From assembly GCA_022606425.2 (NCBI GenBank), contig JAHDVF020001353.1, positions 248,001-312,000 on the forward strand: 64,000 nt of DNA. Reading direction: 5' to 3'. This stretch comes from Lepidostoma basale (taxonomy: Eukaryota > Arthropoda > Insecta > Trichoptera > Lepidostomatidae). The notes below the pieces were generated by a model. That model ran no database searches. It saw only the letters and a program-made list of their open reading frames with translations, and was not told the origin of the DNA. This document shows, in pieces, positions 63,538 through 64,000 of this stretch (position 1 is the first letter of the stretch; each line of letters starts with the position of its first letter). A program made the translations under genes and the position numbers.

Positions 63538-63604
63538 CCACTTGAGTTTTATATTTAACGCGACTAGTTTCGGAAGCTACAGATGCTTCCATCTTCAGGT
63601 TTAA
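63538..63604 (-). ncRNA. Hammerhead-like core
   Basis: Minus strand: TTTAAAC-CTGAAGA-T-GGAAGC-ATCTGTA-GCTTCC-GAAAC-TAGTC-GCGTTAAA. Core boxes CUGANGA and GAAA intact, stem II six perfect pairs, ACTAGT self-complementary, GUC triplet; stem I TTTAA/TTAAA with a small internal loop. The following ACTCAAGTGGTG, then TGTTTTATTTA, resembles the segment after the core of repeat P. Confidence 0.45.
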
Positions 63605-63836
63605 ATATAACTTCTTTTATTTCGATAACAAAAAAATCACTTAAAACTTTATGCTCTCATGTTCACGAAATTTCAGATATACATGTCCAATTGGGTTCAG
63701 TATCAAATGGAATGGAATTAATTTGATTTCATCTTAACAGTTTTAATTGATGTTTCGAATAACGAGGTAGTTACGAGGCTAATGGGCAGTACGACCCAAT
63801 CAGGCCCTGATCACACAGGACCCCCTCGACCAAAGA
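63605..63836. other. Unassigned stretch
   Basis: Nothing recognised. Confidence 0.45.
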
Positions 63837-63998
63837 TTAATGTTTAAAGAGCTCCTCCAATTTATTTATCCTCGTTTCAACTCTGAATGAAGCGCCCTGC
63901 GGTTTGACTGTAGATAGACCCAAGTAGAAGGTACTTCTATTAGCTAAATGGTCCTCACGGTACACGAATCTGTTCTTAACGCTGTGCAAAACCGACAT
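63837..63998 (-). other. Small open frame at the window edge
   Basis: 53 codons, MSVLHSVKNRFVYREDHLAN, RSTFYLGLSTVKPQGASFRV, ETRINKLEELFKH, stop. Mixed, basic, protein-like composition without low complexity. The Met may not be the start, and the frame could continue beyond the window as an exon or transposon ORF. No family recognised. Confidence 0.3.
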
Positions 63999-64000
63999 TA

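Overview
This 64 kb window is arthropod, most probably insect, nuclear DNA made almost entirely of transposable elements. The sequence is AT-rich, I recognise no host gene with confidence, and nearly every coding stretch is the C-terminal end of a retrotransposon or a DNA transposase. Repeat names used here are local labels, not database names. LINE-A is an RTE-like LINE with a (GTTA)n tail. LINE-B, C, D, E and F are other RTE-like 3' ends. LINE-G is CR1/L2-like, with an ATT-type tail. LINE-H is Jockey-like. SINE-T is tRNA-derived. SINE-S is a ~500 bp non-autonomous element that borrows the LINE-A 3' end. Repeats P, Q and U are foldback (inverted-arm) families.

Layout. 0-9 kb holds LINE/SINE debris, a ~690 bp long-inverted-repeat element (4.65-5.34 kb), a piggyBac remnant (7.45-7.87 kb) and a foldback P element with a 12 bp target duplication (7.9-8.2 kb). 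9-17 kb holds LINE fragments and a broken copy of a conserved insect protein of mobile-element type with a recognisable intron (12.8-13.9 kb). 17.5-18.8 kb is a complete mariner with an intact transposase. 19-32 kb is dense in LINE-A, SINE-S and SINE-T with nested insertions. 32.7-33.6 kb is an unusual TA and alternating purine-pyrimidine island. 34-58 kb repeats the same families and adds a Tc1/mariner-type MITE pair (42 kb), the N-terminus of its likely transposase (54.5 kb) and the best Jockey-like reverse transcriptase (51.7-52.9 kb). 58.9-62.0 kb is one LINE-A copy split by expanded TA microsatellite, which in turn hosts a second intact mariner and another LINE-A fragment. The right edge holds a three-LINE composite and a short unassigned reading frame that may run off the window.

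How the parts relate. LINE-A and SINE-S end in the same ~45 bp block (a small hairpin followed by GTTA repeats), so SINE-S probably depends on the LINE-A reverse transcriptase. SINE-T occurs with two different 3' tails, suggesting tail exchange. Several otherwise unrelated foldback repeats (P, Q, the 29.6-30.2 kb element, and sites at 6.3, 11.8, 36.0, 37.6 and 63.6 kb) share an RNA-like core: CUGANGA, a short stem-loop, GAAAC, a self-complementary AC..GU step and a GUC/GUU cleavage-type triplet. That is the layout of small, dimer-forming hammerhead ribozymes known from Penelope-like elements. This is the most interesting signal in the window. It is inference from sequence and needs covariance-model and cleavage tests.
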